Shown here piece by piece: positions 33,739 to 41,680 of a stretch of 64,000 bases of DNA. The DNA is from Nocardia mangyaensis (GTDB taxonomy: Bacteria; Actinomycetota; Actinomycetes; Mycobacteriales; Mycobacteriaceae). The DNA is taken from contig NZ_CP018082.1 in NCBI RefSeq assembly GCF_001886715.1, positions 3,596,001-3,660,000 of the forward strand, read 5' to 3'. The notes under the pieces are model-generated. The model saw only the letters and a list, made by a program, of their open reading frames with translations, did not search any database and was not told where the DNA came from. The position numbers were made by a program, and so were the translations under genes. The stretch's first letter is position 1; each line of letters opens with the position of its first letter.

Positions 33739-33754
33739 TTCAGGTCGACCTGAA
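33739..33754. promoter_or_regulatory. 16-bp perfect palindrome TTCAGGTCGACCTGAA
   Basis: A spacer-free palindrome one base after the DUF1460 stop and 144 bp before the AraC gene. Lack of a loop makes a terminator unlikely; it looks like a dimeric protein site in the AraC/VOC upstream region. Confidence 0.45.
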
Positions 33755-33897
33755 CAGCCACGGTGGTCCCTGACCACCTTCGGATACGAACAAGGCCTCG
33801 GCGACAACCCGCCGTGCGACCGTCCCGGCGGGCCGAACTCGGCCTCGTTCTCGACCAACCGCAGCGCACATCGTCGAAGAGCCTCCGACGTGCGACG

Positions 33898-34350
33898 ATG
33901 TCCCCTGTGACCAGTACGTCCGGGCAACCACAGCACCTGCGCGACCTCACGCTGCTACGCCGGGTGCGCGACCGGATCGACCGCGAGTACGCCCAGCCAC
34001 TCGACGTCGAAGCGCTCGCCCGCGGCGTCCACCTCTCCGCCGGGCACCTGAGCCGCCAGTTCCGCCTCGCCTACGGCGAATCGCCCTACTCCTACCTGAT
34101 GACCCGCCGCATCGAACGAGCCATGGCACTGCTGCGGCGCGGCGATCTGAGCGTGACCGAGGTGTGCTTCGAGGTCGGCTGCTCCTCGCTGGGCACCTTC
34201 AGCACCCGCTTCACCGAACTCGTCGGCGTCGCGCCCAGTGTCTACCGCCAGCAGCAGGCCGGATCCACCGAAGGGATGCCATCGTGCGTGGTCAAGAAGG
34301 TGACCAGACCGATCAGGAATCGAGAAGCACCCGCCTCACCCGGCAATTAG
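33898..34350 (+). CDS. AraC-type regulator (DNA-binding domain only)
   Basis: A 150-residue protein that is essentially one AraC/XylS DNA-binding domain with two HTH motifs: LDVEALARGVHLSAGHLSRQ and DLSVTEVCFEVGCSSLGTFS. There is no N-terminal sensor domain. Such short AraC proteins are commonly found directly upstream of VOC genes in actinobacteria, as here (10-bp gap). The ATG at 33898 is the best fit; a GTG nine bases later is possible. The 45 codons upstream in frame are low-complexity and were left out. Confidence 0.8.
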   Translation: MSPVTSTSGQPQHLRDLTLLRRVRDRIDREYAQPLDVEALARGVHLSAGHLSRQFRLAYGESPYSYLMTRRIERAMALLRRGDLSVTEVCFEVGCSSLGTFSTRFTELVGVAPSVYRQQQAGSTEGMPSCVVKKVTRPIRNREAPASPGN

Positions 34351-34360
34351 CGTGGTCGCC

Positions 34361-34771
34361 ATGACCATCACCATTCACCAGAGCTACCTGCCCCACGACG
34401 ACGCCGACGCGGCCCTGGCCTTCTACCGCGACCAGCTCGGCTTCGAAGTCCGCAACGACGTCGGCTACAACGGTCTGCGCTGGATCACCGTCGGGCCCGC
34501 CGACCAGCCCGACACCTCCATCGTGCTGACCCCACCGGCCGCCGACCCCGGCATCACCGACGACGAACGCCGCGTCATCACCGAGATGATGGCCAAGGGC
34601 ACCTACGCGGGCGTCAACCTCGCCACCGACGACCTCGACGGACTGTTCGAGAAGCTGCAGGCCGGCGATATCGACGTCGTGCAGGAACCCACCGACCAGC
34701 CCTACGGGATCCGCGACTGTGCCTTCCGCGATCCCGCGGGCAACCTGATCCGCATCCAGCAGCTCAAATAG
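34361..34771 (+). CDS. VOC family (glyoxalase-like) protein
   Basis: A 136-residue vicinal-oxygen-chelate protein. The two beta-alpha-beta units begin HQSYLPHDDADAALAFYRDQ and GVNLATDDLDGLFEKLQ, and the chain ends with the typical FRDPAGNLIRIQQ. A His at the start and a Glu/Gln near the end could bind metal. The substrate is unknown; many such proteins act in antibiotic or aldehyde resistance. TAGCGT lies 7 nt before the ATG at 34361, which supports this start. It follows the short AraC regulator. Confidence 0.85.
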   Translation: MTITIHQSYLPHDDADAALAFYRDQLGFEVRNDVGYNGLRWITVGPADQPDTSIVLTPPAADPGITDDERRVITEMMAKGTYAGVNLATDDLDGLFEKLQAGDIDVVQEPTDQPYGIRDCAFRDPAGNLIRIQQLK

Positions 34772-34823
34772 GTCAGACCCCGTCGATACGATGCCCACCG
34801 ACGCCGACCGACCGAGGAGACCC

Positions 34824-37211
34824 ATGAGCACGGCCACCAAGACCGGCACCACACCGACGGTGGAACCCGCCGACAGCCACGATCTGATCCGCGTGCACGG
34901 CGCGCGGGTCAACAACCTGCGCGATGTCAGCGTCGAGCTGCCCAAGCGCAGGCTCACGGTCTTCACCGGTGTCTCGGGCTCGGGCAAGAGCTCGCTGGTC
35001 TTCGGCACGATCGCCGCCGAATCCCAGCGCCTGATCAACGAGACCTACAGTGCGTTCGTGCAGGGCTTCATGCCCACCCAGTCGCGCCCCGATGTCGACG
35101 TGCTCGACGGCCTCACCACCGCGATCCTGGTCGACCAGTCGCGCCTGGGCGCCGACCCACGCTCCACCGTCGGCACGGTCACCGACGCCAACGCCATGCT
35201 GCGCATCCTGTTCAGCCGCCTCGGCGACCCACACATCGGCTCCGCGCAGGCCTTCTCCTTCAACGTGGCCTCGATCAGCGGATCGGGTGCGGTCGCCGTG
35301 GAGAAGCACGGTGTCACCGTCAAGGAACGTCGAAGCTTCTCCATCACCGGCGGGATGTGTCCGACCTGCGAGGGCAAAGGCCACGTCAACGACATCGACC
35401 TCACCCAGCTCTACGACGAGAACAAGTCACTCGACGAGGGTGCGCTCACCATCCCCGGCTACAGCATGGACGGCTGGATGGGCCGGATCTTCAAAGGCAG
35501 CGGCTTCTTCGACACGAGCAAGCCGATCAAGAACTACACCAAGAAGCAGCTCGCCGACCTGCTCTACAAGGAACCCACCAAGATCAAGGTCGAGGGCATC
35601 AACCTCACCTACGAGGGGCTGATCCCCAAGATCCGTAAGTCCATGCTGTCCAAGGACGTCGAGGCCCTGCAGTCACATGTGCGCGCGTTCGTCGAACGTG
35701 CCGTCACCTTCGGCACCTGCCCGGACTGCGACGGCACCCGGCTCAGCGCCGAAGCCCGCTCGTCCAAGATCGACGGCATCTCCATCGCCGACGCGTGCGC
35801 CATGCAGATCAGCGACCTGGCCGAATGGGTCAAGGGCGTCGACGATCCGACCGTGGCGCCGCTGCTGGACTCCCTGCGCCAGACCCTGGACTCCTTCGTC
35901 GAGATCGGCCTGGGCTACCTGTCGCTGTCACGGCCCTCGGGCACGCTGTCCGGCGGTGAGGCCCAGCGCGTCAAGATGATCCGGCACCTGGGTTCCTCGC
36001 TCACCGATGTCACCTATGTGTTCGACGAGCCGACCGCGGGCCTGCACCCGCACGACATCCAACGCATGAACGACCTGCTGCTGCGCCTGCGCGACAAGGG
36101 CAACACCGTGCTGGTCGTCGAGCACAAGCCCGAGACGATCGCCATCGCCGACCACATCGTCGACCTCGGTCCGGCCGCTGGTTCCAAGGGCGGCACCATC
36201 TGTTTCGAGGGCACCGTCGACGGGCTGCGCGGCAGCGACACCGTCACCGGACGGCACTTCGACGACCGGGCCTCGGTCAAGGACTCGGTCCGGCAGTCCA
36301 CGGGCGCGTTGAAGATCCGTGGTGCCACCGCCAACAATCTGGAGAATGTCGACGTCGACATTCCGCTGGGTGTGCTGGTGGCGGTCACCGGTGTCGCCGG
36401 TTCGGGCAAGAGCTCGCTCGTGCACGGTTCGATCCCGATCGACGAAGGCGTCATCTCGATCGACCAGGCCCCGATCAAGGGTTCACGACGCAGCAATCCC
36501 GCCACCTACACCGGTCTGCTCGACCACATCCGCAAGGCCTTCGCCAAGGCCACCGGTGCCAAACCCGCTCTGTTCAGTGCCAATTCCGAAGGTGCGTGCC
36601 CGAACTGCAACGGCGCGGGCGTGGTCTACACCGATCTGGCGATGATGGCCGGGGTGTCCACGGTGTGTGAAGTGTGTGAGGGCAAGCGGTTCCAGGCCGA
36701 GGTGCTCGAATACACCTTCGCGGGCAAGAACATCAGCGAAGTGCTGTCCATGCCGGTCGACGAGGCGCGCGAGTACTTCGGCGAGGGGGAGGCCCGCACC
36801 CCCGCCGCGCACAAGATCCTCACCCACCTGACCGAGGTCGGTCTCGGCTATCTCACCATCGGCCAGCCACTGACCACCCTGTCCGGTGGTGAACGTCAAC
36901 GCCTGAAGCTGGCCACCCACATGTCCGACAAGGGCGGGGTCTACATCCTCGACGAACCGACCACCGGCCTGCACCTGGCCGATGTCGAACAACTCCTCGG
37001 CCTGCTCGACCGCCTCGTCGACGCGGGCAAGTCCGTCATCGTGGTCGAACACCATCAGGCCGTGATGGCCCACGCCGACTGGATCATCGATCTGGGCCCC
37101 GGCGCGGGCCACGACGGCGGCCACATCGTCTTCGAAGGCACCCCCGCCGACCTGGTCGAGGCCCGCTCCACCCTCACCGCCCAACACCTCGCCAGCTACG
37201 TTGGCGCCTGA
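34824..37211 (+). CDS. UvrA-like class II ABC ATPase (drug-resistance type)
   Basis: A 795-residue UvrA paralogue of the DrrC/UvrA2 group. It has two ABC modules, each with Walker A (GVSGSGKSS and GVAGSGKSS), signature (LSGGEAQRVK and LSGGERQRLK) and Walker B (YVFDEPTAGLHP and YILDEPTTGLHL). Two CxxC zinc knuckles (CPTCEGKG, CPNCNGAG plus CEVCEGKR) remain. It is about 150 residues shorter than true UvrA, consistent with loss of the UvrB-binding and insertion domains. Relatives protect producers from DNA-binding drugs. GAGGAGA precedes the ATG at 34824. Confidence 0.9.
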   Translation: MSTATKTGTTPTVEPADSHDLIRVHGARVNNLRDVSVELPKRRLTVFTGVSGSGKSSLVFGTIAAESQRLINETYSAFVQGFMPTQSRPDVDVLDGLTTAILVDQSRLGADPRSTVGTVTDANAMLRILFSRLGDPHIGSAQAFSFNVASISGSGAVAVEKHGVTVKERRSFSITGGMCPTCEGKGHVNDIDLTQLYDENKSLDEGALTIPGYSMDGWMGRIFKGSGFFDTSKPIKNYTKKQLADLLYKEPTKIKVEGINLTYEGLIPKIRKSMLSKDVEALQSHVRAFVERAVTFGTCPDCDGTRLSAEARSSKIDGISIADACAMQISDLAEWVKGVDDPTVAPLLDSLRQTLDSFVEIGLGYLSLSRPSGTLSGGEAQRVKMIRHLGSSLTDVTYVFDEPTAGLHPHDIQRMNDLLLRLRDKGNTVLVVEHKPETIAIADHIVDLGPAAGSKGGTICFEGTVDGLRGSDTVTGRHFDDRASVKDSVRQSTGALKIRGATANNLENVDVDIPLGVLVAVTGVAGSGKSSLVHGSIPIDEGVISIDQAPIKGSRRSNPATYTGLLDHIRKAFAKATGAKPALFSANSEGACPNCNGAGVVYTDLAMMAGVSTVCEVCEGKRFQAEVLEYTFAGKNISEVLSMPVDEAREYFGEGEARTPAAHKILTHLTEVGLGYLTIGQPLTTLSGGERQRLKLATHMSDKGGVYILDEPTTGLHLADVEQLLGLLDRLVDAGKSVIVVEHHQAVMAHADWIIDLGPGAGHDGGHIVFEGTPADLVEARSTLTAQHLASYVGA

Positions 37212-37316
37212 CACCGGCGCTGAGCACGGAATCATGGCTTTGCGGTGTCGCGATTTGGCCATTGCAGTGCCGACTCGTGTTGCGCGGCAGCGCGATCGCC
37301 GCAGCACGGCTCCGAT

Positions 37317-37351
37317 GATACCCCGGATAACAGACCGCTATCCGGGGTATC
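37317..37351. terminator. 13-bp stem, 9-nt loop hairpin after the UvrA-like gene
   Basis: Perfect arms GATACCCCGGATA and TATCCGGGGTATC around a 9-nt loop, 105 bp after the stop codon. No T-tract follows, which is common in actinobacteria. The rest of the 296-bp gap (37212-37507) shows no gene. Confidence 0.5.
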
Positions 37352-37443
37352 GCGAGCCTTCGGGCGACGCTGTTGAACCCGCAGGCATGAGCAGATATCC
37401 ATCGGAGGCGCGACCGAGTTGACCAGGACGGCGCATGTTTTGC

Positions 37444-37464
37444 CACCCAGGAGTGCACTGGGTG
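37444..37464 (-). terminator. Hairpin after the VOC/arsenic operon
   Basis: CACCCAG-GAGTGCA-CTGGGTG, 43 bp beyond the stop of the leftward VOC gene. It probably ends transcription of the ArsR-ArsC/VOC operon. No T-tract. Confidence 0.4.
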
Positions 37465-37507
37465 CGCGATCCCAGGAAAAGTGATGCGGCGTCGCCTGCC
37501 GGACCGA

Positions 37508-37912
37508 TCACCTCGGCGTGCTGCTGACTGCGGTGGCAGGTTGGAACAGTTCGATCAGGTTGCCGGCGGGGTCGGCGAGCAGAATTTGGCGGCCGCCGGG
37601 GCCGCTGACCAGGTCGCTGCGGAATTCGATGTCGATTGCGCGGAGGCGTTCGATCTCGGCGTCGAGGTCGGCGACGACGAGGTGGATGCGATTGCCGCCT
37701 GGTCCGGCGGTGTCGGCGGGGGTGGCGCGTGCGCCGGAACTGGCTGGGCCTGAAAGCAACAGGCGCAGTGGGCCGCGGACGACGTCGGCGAAAGCGGGGG
37801 CGGCGTTGGTGTGCAGGGTGAAACCGAGGTGGCCGGTGTAGAAGTCGGCGGCTGCCCCGACGTCATCGACGAGGTAGCGGACGCTGGCGTATTCGGTGGT
37901 GGATGTTGTCAT
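37508..37912 (-). CDS. VOC family protein of the arsR-arsC operon
   Basis: A 134-residue glyoxalase-fold protein: VRYLVDDVGAAADFYTGHLG at the N-terminus and LADPAGNLIELFQP at the C-terminus. Its ATG overlaps the stop of the ArsR-ArsC gene as ATGA, so the two are coupled. It lacks the cysteine-rich tail of ArsI C-As lyases, so an organoarsenical role is only a possibility. AAAGGA precedes the ATG. Confidence 0.83.
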   Translation of the reverse strand: MTTSTTEYASVRYLVDDVGAAADFYTGHLGFTLHTNAAPAFADVVRGPLRLLLSGPASSGARATPADTAGPGGNRIHLVVADLDAEIERLRAIDIEFRSDLVSGPGGRQILLADPAGNLIELFQPATAVSSTPR

Positions 37913-38673
37913 CGGACGGTCCTTTTCGTGAGGTTCGGCAGCAGGTAGTGGATGCGGATGTCGATTTCGGCGGCCGTGGCCTGAAATCTCGGGTAGATGT
38001 CCTCGTCGCTGCCGTGTGCGGCTGCGGGGTCGGGGATGCTCCAGTGGATCCATCGAGGATCGGCACCGAATTCCGGACAGACCTCACGGGCCTTGTCGCA
38101 CAGGGTGATCACCGCATCGAAGTGCTGATCGGCGAGAGTTTCCAGGCGGCGAGGTACGCGGCCGGACAGGTCGATGCCGTATTCCTCCCGCAGCACTCGC
38201 ACCGTGTCGGTATGCATGGCGGGTTTCGGGTTGCTTCCGGCGCTGAACACCTCGACTCGGCCGTCGGTGCGCAACCGCAACAGCTCTTCGGCGATCGCGG
38301 AGCGGGCGCTGTTGCCGGTGCAGACGAACAGTACCGCCAGCGGTGCCGAGGGTTCGAATGCGATGGGCGCGGGCGTCATTCGCAGGGCCGGGTGCAGTAC
38401 CTTCCCGGCTCCGGCGAGCATCTCGACGCTGCGGTCCAGGTCCAGGTGGTAATAGCTGTCTCGGCCGTCGTGACTGCTGCGCGTGGCGGTGACAAGGCCG
38501 CCGTTCCGCAGCAGCCGGAGGTGGTAGGAGACCAGATTCTGCGGCTCGCCGACGCGGGCCACCAGCTCGCGCACGCGATAGTCACTGTCTGACAGCGCGG
38601 TCAGCAGCTGCCAGCGCAACGGATGCGCGGCGAGATGAACAAACGGTGGGACCGCTTGACGGGTCGACGTCAT
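37909..38673 (-). CDS. ArsR regulator fused to arsenate reductase (LMW-PTP type)
   Basis: A 254-residue fusion. Residues about 1-95 are an ArsR winged helix (LVARVGEPQNLVSYHLRLLR as the HTH). Residues about 110-250 are an ArsC of the low-molecular-weight phosphatase fold, with the P-loop CTGNSARS (CX5R), a second Cys pair (ITLCDKAREVC) and an Asp in IPDPAA. The usual arsenic-sensing CxC of the ArsR recognition region is absent, so sensing must use other residues. TATCCT lies 6 nt before the ATG. No arsenite pump gene is adjacent; VOC follows. The fusion arrangement is known in actinobacteria. Confidence 0.87.
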   Translation of the reverse strand: MTSTRQAVPPFVHLAAHPLRWQLLTALSDSDYRVRELVARVGEPQNLVSYHLRLLRNGGLVTATRSSHDGRDSYYHLDLDRSVEMLAGAGKVLHPALRMTPAPIAFEPSAPLAVLFVCTGNSARSAIAEELLRLRTDGRVEVFSAGSNPKPAMHTDTVRVLREEYGIDLSGRVPRRLETLADQHFDAVITLCDKAREVCPEFGADPRWIHWSIPDPAAAHGSDEDIYPRFQATAAEIDIRIHYLLPNLTKRTVR

Positions 38674-38693
38674 AGGCCAAGGATACCATCAAT

Positions 38694-38715
38694 TACATCA
38701 ACTTCTTTTGATGTA
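38694..38715. promoter_or_regulatory. ArsR-type operator
   Basis: Inverted repeat TACATCAA-CTTCTT-TTGATGTA with the ATCAA-N6-TTGAT core of ArsR/SmtB operators. It lies 21 bp upstream of the ArsR-ArsC start, next to the -10 TATCCT, and overlaps the end of the kinase pseudogene. A further ATCAAT half-site is at 38688. Confidence 0.7.
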
Positions 38716-39581
38716 TTTTCGGAATCGGTCTGCGTCAGGAGCATGGTGTCCAGGAAATTCGGACCGCGCTCGTACCTGCGCCCAGCGGCGAGCGCGGACG
38801 CGGTCGACATGGGCTGCTTCGCAATAGAGGTCGAGGCCGCGCAGGAGGCCGGCGGCGGGGTCGGCGGCGAAAAGCAGGGGAGCGAAGCGGTAGCTGCGGA
38901 TCACGGTGATCGTGTCGTAGGCGGGGTCGCCGACATATCCCTTCGGGTCGATCGCGAGCCAGGGTTCCCGATCACCGGCCAAGACATTGGCATCGTGCAG
39001 ATCTCCGTGGACCAGAGTCTCGGGTTGGCCCGGTCCGAGCTCGCGCACAGTGGCAATGGCAGCGTCCAGAACATTGCCGGCAGCGGATGTCCCAGTTGTG
39101 CGTCCTCGGCGGTGATTTCGTCATCCCAGCCGGAGACCAGGTCGCTGAGCCGCGGTAGTCCCATCGGTGCTGGGACCGCCAAGCGGTGCGACAGTTCGCC
39201 GAGGGCACTGACGGCCGTGTCGAAATCGGTGACGTCGGCGAGCGTTCCACGGCCGGTTCGCTCCAACAGCATCGCGAAGTGATCGTCATCGCGCTCGAGC
39301 AGATGCACGGCCCCGCGTCCGTTCCAGGTGGCGAATGCGTCTGGTTCGAAAACGTTGCCCGGGTGCGGGAACGAGATCTTGATGGCAGCGGGAGGTAGAT
39401 CGCTGTGCCGCACCGGCACGATGATCCCGACGTTTCCGTGCCTCACCGCGCCCTCCGGCGAGCAGGACCATCGCTGGAGCAGATCGTCGATCAGTTCCGG
39501 TAGCGCAGCGATCCATGTCCGGCCCGGTTCTCCTTCGCGGTGGATCGTCTCGCGGGCGAAGGGCTCAGGGATGGCGATCAC
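38698..39581 (-). pseudogene. Frameshifted streptomycin 6-kinase-like phosphotransferase
   Basis: Two frames together rebuild an aminoglycoside phosphotransferase of about 293 residues, APH(6)-like. The first part (GTG 39581 to about 39085) contains AAIKISFPHPG and LLERTGRG. The second (about 39085 to 38698) reads NVLDAAIATVREL, then LVHGDLHDANVL with the catalytic HGD and IDPKGYVGDPAYD with the Mg-binding Asp. The switch falls within ...HPLPA|NVLD..., and one missing base would explain it. The kinase motifs are intact, so the lesion is recent or a sequencing error. TACAGT lies 7 nt before the GTG. Confidence 0.8.
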
Positions 39582-39620
39582 GTCAGCGACTGTAGGTGCG
39601 CCAGCAGGGTTTTCACAGTG

Positions 39621-40208
39621 TCAGCGGGGCAGCAGGCCCAGGGTGAGGTGGCCGACGAGGTCGTCGAGGAGTTGTTCGGAGTCGTAGTCGGCGGTGTAGC
39701 CGGAGCCGATGAAGGTGGCCAGGCCCTGGAGGGCGGCCAAGGCGGTGAGGCCGAGGCGTTTGGGGTCGCCGGGGACGATCTCGCCGGCGGCTTGGCCCTC
39801 GGCGATCAGGGCGATGGGGACGGCGAAGGCGCGGTCGACGACTTGCTGGATGTCATCGGCGGTGGAGTCGTGTCGGCGCACGAACATCAGGGGGAGCAGT
39901 TCGGGGTTGTCGACGGCGAAGCGCAGGTAGGCGCGGGCGACAGTTTGCAGGCGCTTGGTGATCGGACCTTGGGTGACAGCCTGTTCGAAGCGGTCGCCGA
40001 GTCGTTCGAAGCCGGTGACGGCCAAAGCGTCGAGCAGCGCTTGTTTGTCGCGGAAATGGCGGCTCGGGGCCGCGTGGCTGACGCCGGTGTCGCGGGCGAG
40101 CTGACGCAGCGACAGCCCGTCCACTCCGACCTCGCGCAGCGTCGCCTCGGCGCGCGTCAGCAAGGCGGCGCGGAGGTCTCCGTGGTGATAGGGGGTGTGC
40201 AGGGACAT
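39621..40208 (-). CDS. TetR family regulator of the DUF3533 exporter
   Basis: A 195-residue TetR protein with HTH GLSLRQLARDTGVSHAAPSRHF near residue 36 and a TetR_C-type ligand domain. The start MSLHTPYHHGDL at 40208 matches the family start; the open frame upstream is not family-like. It is divergent from the membrane-protein gene at 40286, with only 77 bp between them, so it almost certainly regulates that gene and itself. Confidence 0.88.
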   Translation of the reverse strand: MSLHTPYHHGDLRAALLTRAEATLREVGVDGLSLRQLARDTGVSHAAPSRHFRDKQALLDALAVTGFERLGDRFEQAVTQGPITKRLQTVARAYLRFAVDNPELLPLMFVRRHDSTADDIQQVVDRAFAVPIALIAEGQAAGEIVPGDPKRLGLTALAALQGLATFIGSGYTADYDSEQLLDDLVGHLTLGLLPR

Positions 40209-40247
40209 GGTACGAGCAGGATATCCGACATCCACCGAATGTTTGCA

Positions 40248-40276
40248 TTGACTACTTTGTTGTCGGTGACTACATT
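40248..40276 (+). promoter_or_regulatory. Promoter of the DUF3533-like gene
   Basis: TTGACT (40248-40253), a 17-bp spacer and TACATT (40271-40276). The direct repeat TGACTACWTTG (40249 and 40267, 18-bp offset) overlaps both boxes and may be the TetR site. Confidence 0.6.
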
Positions 40277-40285
40277 GGCGTTGCC

Positions 40286-41635
40286 ATGACTGACAACAGC
40301 GCGCCAACGCCGGGAGCAGGCGAACCCCCGGTGGCCGATTCGAAGCCACACCGCAAGCACGCCAGCATGCCGCTCCGGGAGTGGCTGGCCCCGATCACCT
40401 TGGTGACCGTCCTGGCGGCCCTGCTGGGCACCATGTACCTCGGCTACACCGCCGACCCGGAGAAGCATCTGCACGACTTCCCGATCGCCCTGGTCAACCA
40501 AGATGTCGGCGACACCCTCGGCGACACACCGACCAATATCGGCGACCAGATCACCACGGCGCTGGGCGAGAACATCCCCGCCGACAAGATCGATCTGCGC
40601 ACGGTCGGCCTCAACGAGGCCCAGCGACAGCTGCAGAACGGTGAGGTCTACGGCGCCATCGTGATTCCCGGCGACTTCACCAAGCGCGTCGCCATTCTCG
40701 GCACCGCCTCGGTCGTCCCCGGCGAGATCGAGCAGCCGATCATCTCCGTGCTCACCAACCCGCGCGCGGGCACCCTGGCCGCCCAGATCATGCAGACCAT
40801 CGCCGACCAGGCCATGGCCGAGGTCAACAGCACGGTCGGCGCCCAGCTCACCGACCAGGTGCACACCGCCGTCGGCGACACGCCACTGAGCGGCGCGGCC
40901 CAACTACAGCTCACCACGCCGATCGACGTCATCGTCACCGCCTACCACCCGCTACCCGAGGGCACCGGCCAGGGCCTGGCCGCGTTCTTCTACACCCTGG
41001 TCCTGCTCATCGTCGGATTCAGCGGCGCGATGATGATCAACTCCCTGGTCGACGCCTCACTCGGATTCATCCCCGCCGAGTACGGGCCCTGGCACAAGCC
41101 GACCCCGCCCGCCCCGATCAGCCGGTGGCGCACCCTGCTCATCAAATGGGGAATCGCCGCGATCAGCGCACCGATCGCCTCGGCAGTGTTCCTCGGCATC
41201 GGCGCCGCGCTGAACATGTCCATCGAACAACCCCTGCTGCTGTTCCTCTACGGCACACTGGCCATCGCCGCCATCGCCATCACCGGCCTGTCGGTGATGG
41301 CAGCCTTCGGCACGGCGGGCCTGATGATCAATCTGATCGTGTTCGTGGTGCTCGGCATCCCCTCGTCCTCGGGCACCATCCCGCTCGAAGCCACCCCCCG
41401 CTGGATCGCCGACATGGCCACCTTCGAACCCATGCACCAGATCTACCTGGCCGTGCGCGCCATCCTGTTCTTCGACGGACACCTCGAAGCCGGCCTGAGC
41501 CAGGGACTGTGGATGACGTTCGCCGGCCTGGCCATCGGCCTCGTTCTCGGCGCCGTCGCCACCCACACCTACGACCTGCGCGGCCTGCACCGCCTGGGCA
41601 TCGAACACCGTAGGCAACCAGTACCCGCCGACTAG
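40286..41635 (+). CDS. YhgE/Pip or DUF3533-type membrane protein
   Basis: A 449-residue membrane protein. One N-terminal helix (ITLVTVLAALLGTMYLGY) is followed by a long extracytoplasmic domain (about 60-225, with FPIALVNQDVGD and GEVYGAIVIPGDFTK) and then five to six membrane helices. This is the ABC-2-like layout of YhgE/Pip and DUF3533 proteins, usually exporters of toxic or lipophilic compounds, or phage-infection proteins. A divergent TetR regulator suggests inducible efflux. Confidence 0.83.
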   Translation: MTDNSAPTPGAGEPPVADSKPHRKHASMPLREWLAPITLVTVLAALLGTMYLGYTADPEKHLHDFPIALVNQDVGDTLGDTPTNIGDQITTALGENIPADKIDLRTVGLNEAQRQLQNGEVYGAIVIPGDFTKRVAILGTASVVPGEIEQPIISVLTNPRAGTLAAQIMQTIADQAMAEVNSTVGAQLTDQVHTAVGDTPLSGAAQLQLTTPIDVIVTAYHPLPEGTGQGLAAFFYTLVLLIVGFSGAMMINSLVDASLGFIPAEYGPWHKPTPPAPISRWRTLLIKWGIAAISAPIASAVFLGIGAALNMSIEQPLLLFLYGTLAIAAIAITGLSVMAAFGTAGLMINLIVFVVLGIPSSSGTIPLEATPRWIADMATFEPMHQIYLAVRAILFFDGHLEAGLSQGLWMTFAGLAIGLVLGAVATHTYDLRGLHRLGIEHRRQPVPAD

Positions 41636-41680
41636 CGGACCGCACATCTCCGACTGATCACCCCCAGTGGAAGGGCACTG

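Noticed and set aside
37317..37351. A CsoR/copper-type operator (GGGGTAT arms)
   Set aside because: The arms read GATACCCCGGATA, not the short TACCC-N-GGGTA pattern, no metal gene is near, and the position fits a terminator better.
38972..39289. A 105-codon ORF inside the kinase pseudogene
   Set aside because: It is the third, meaningless frame; the other two frames rebuild one phosphotransferase.
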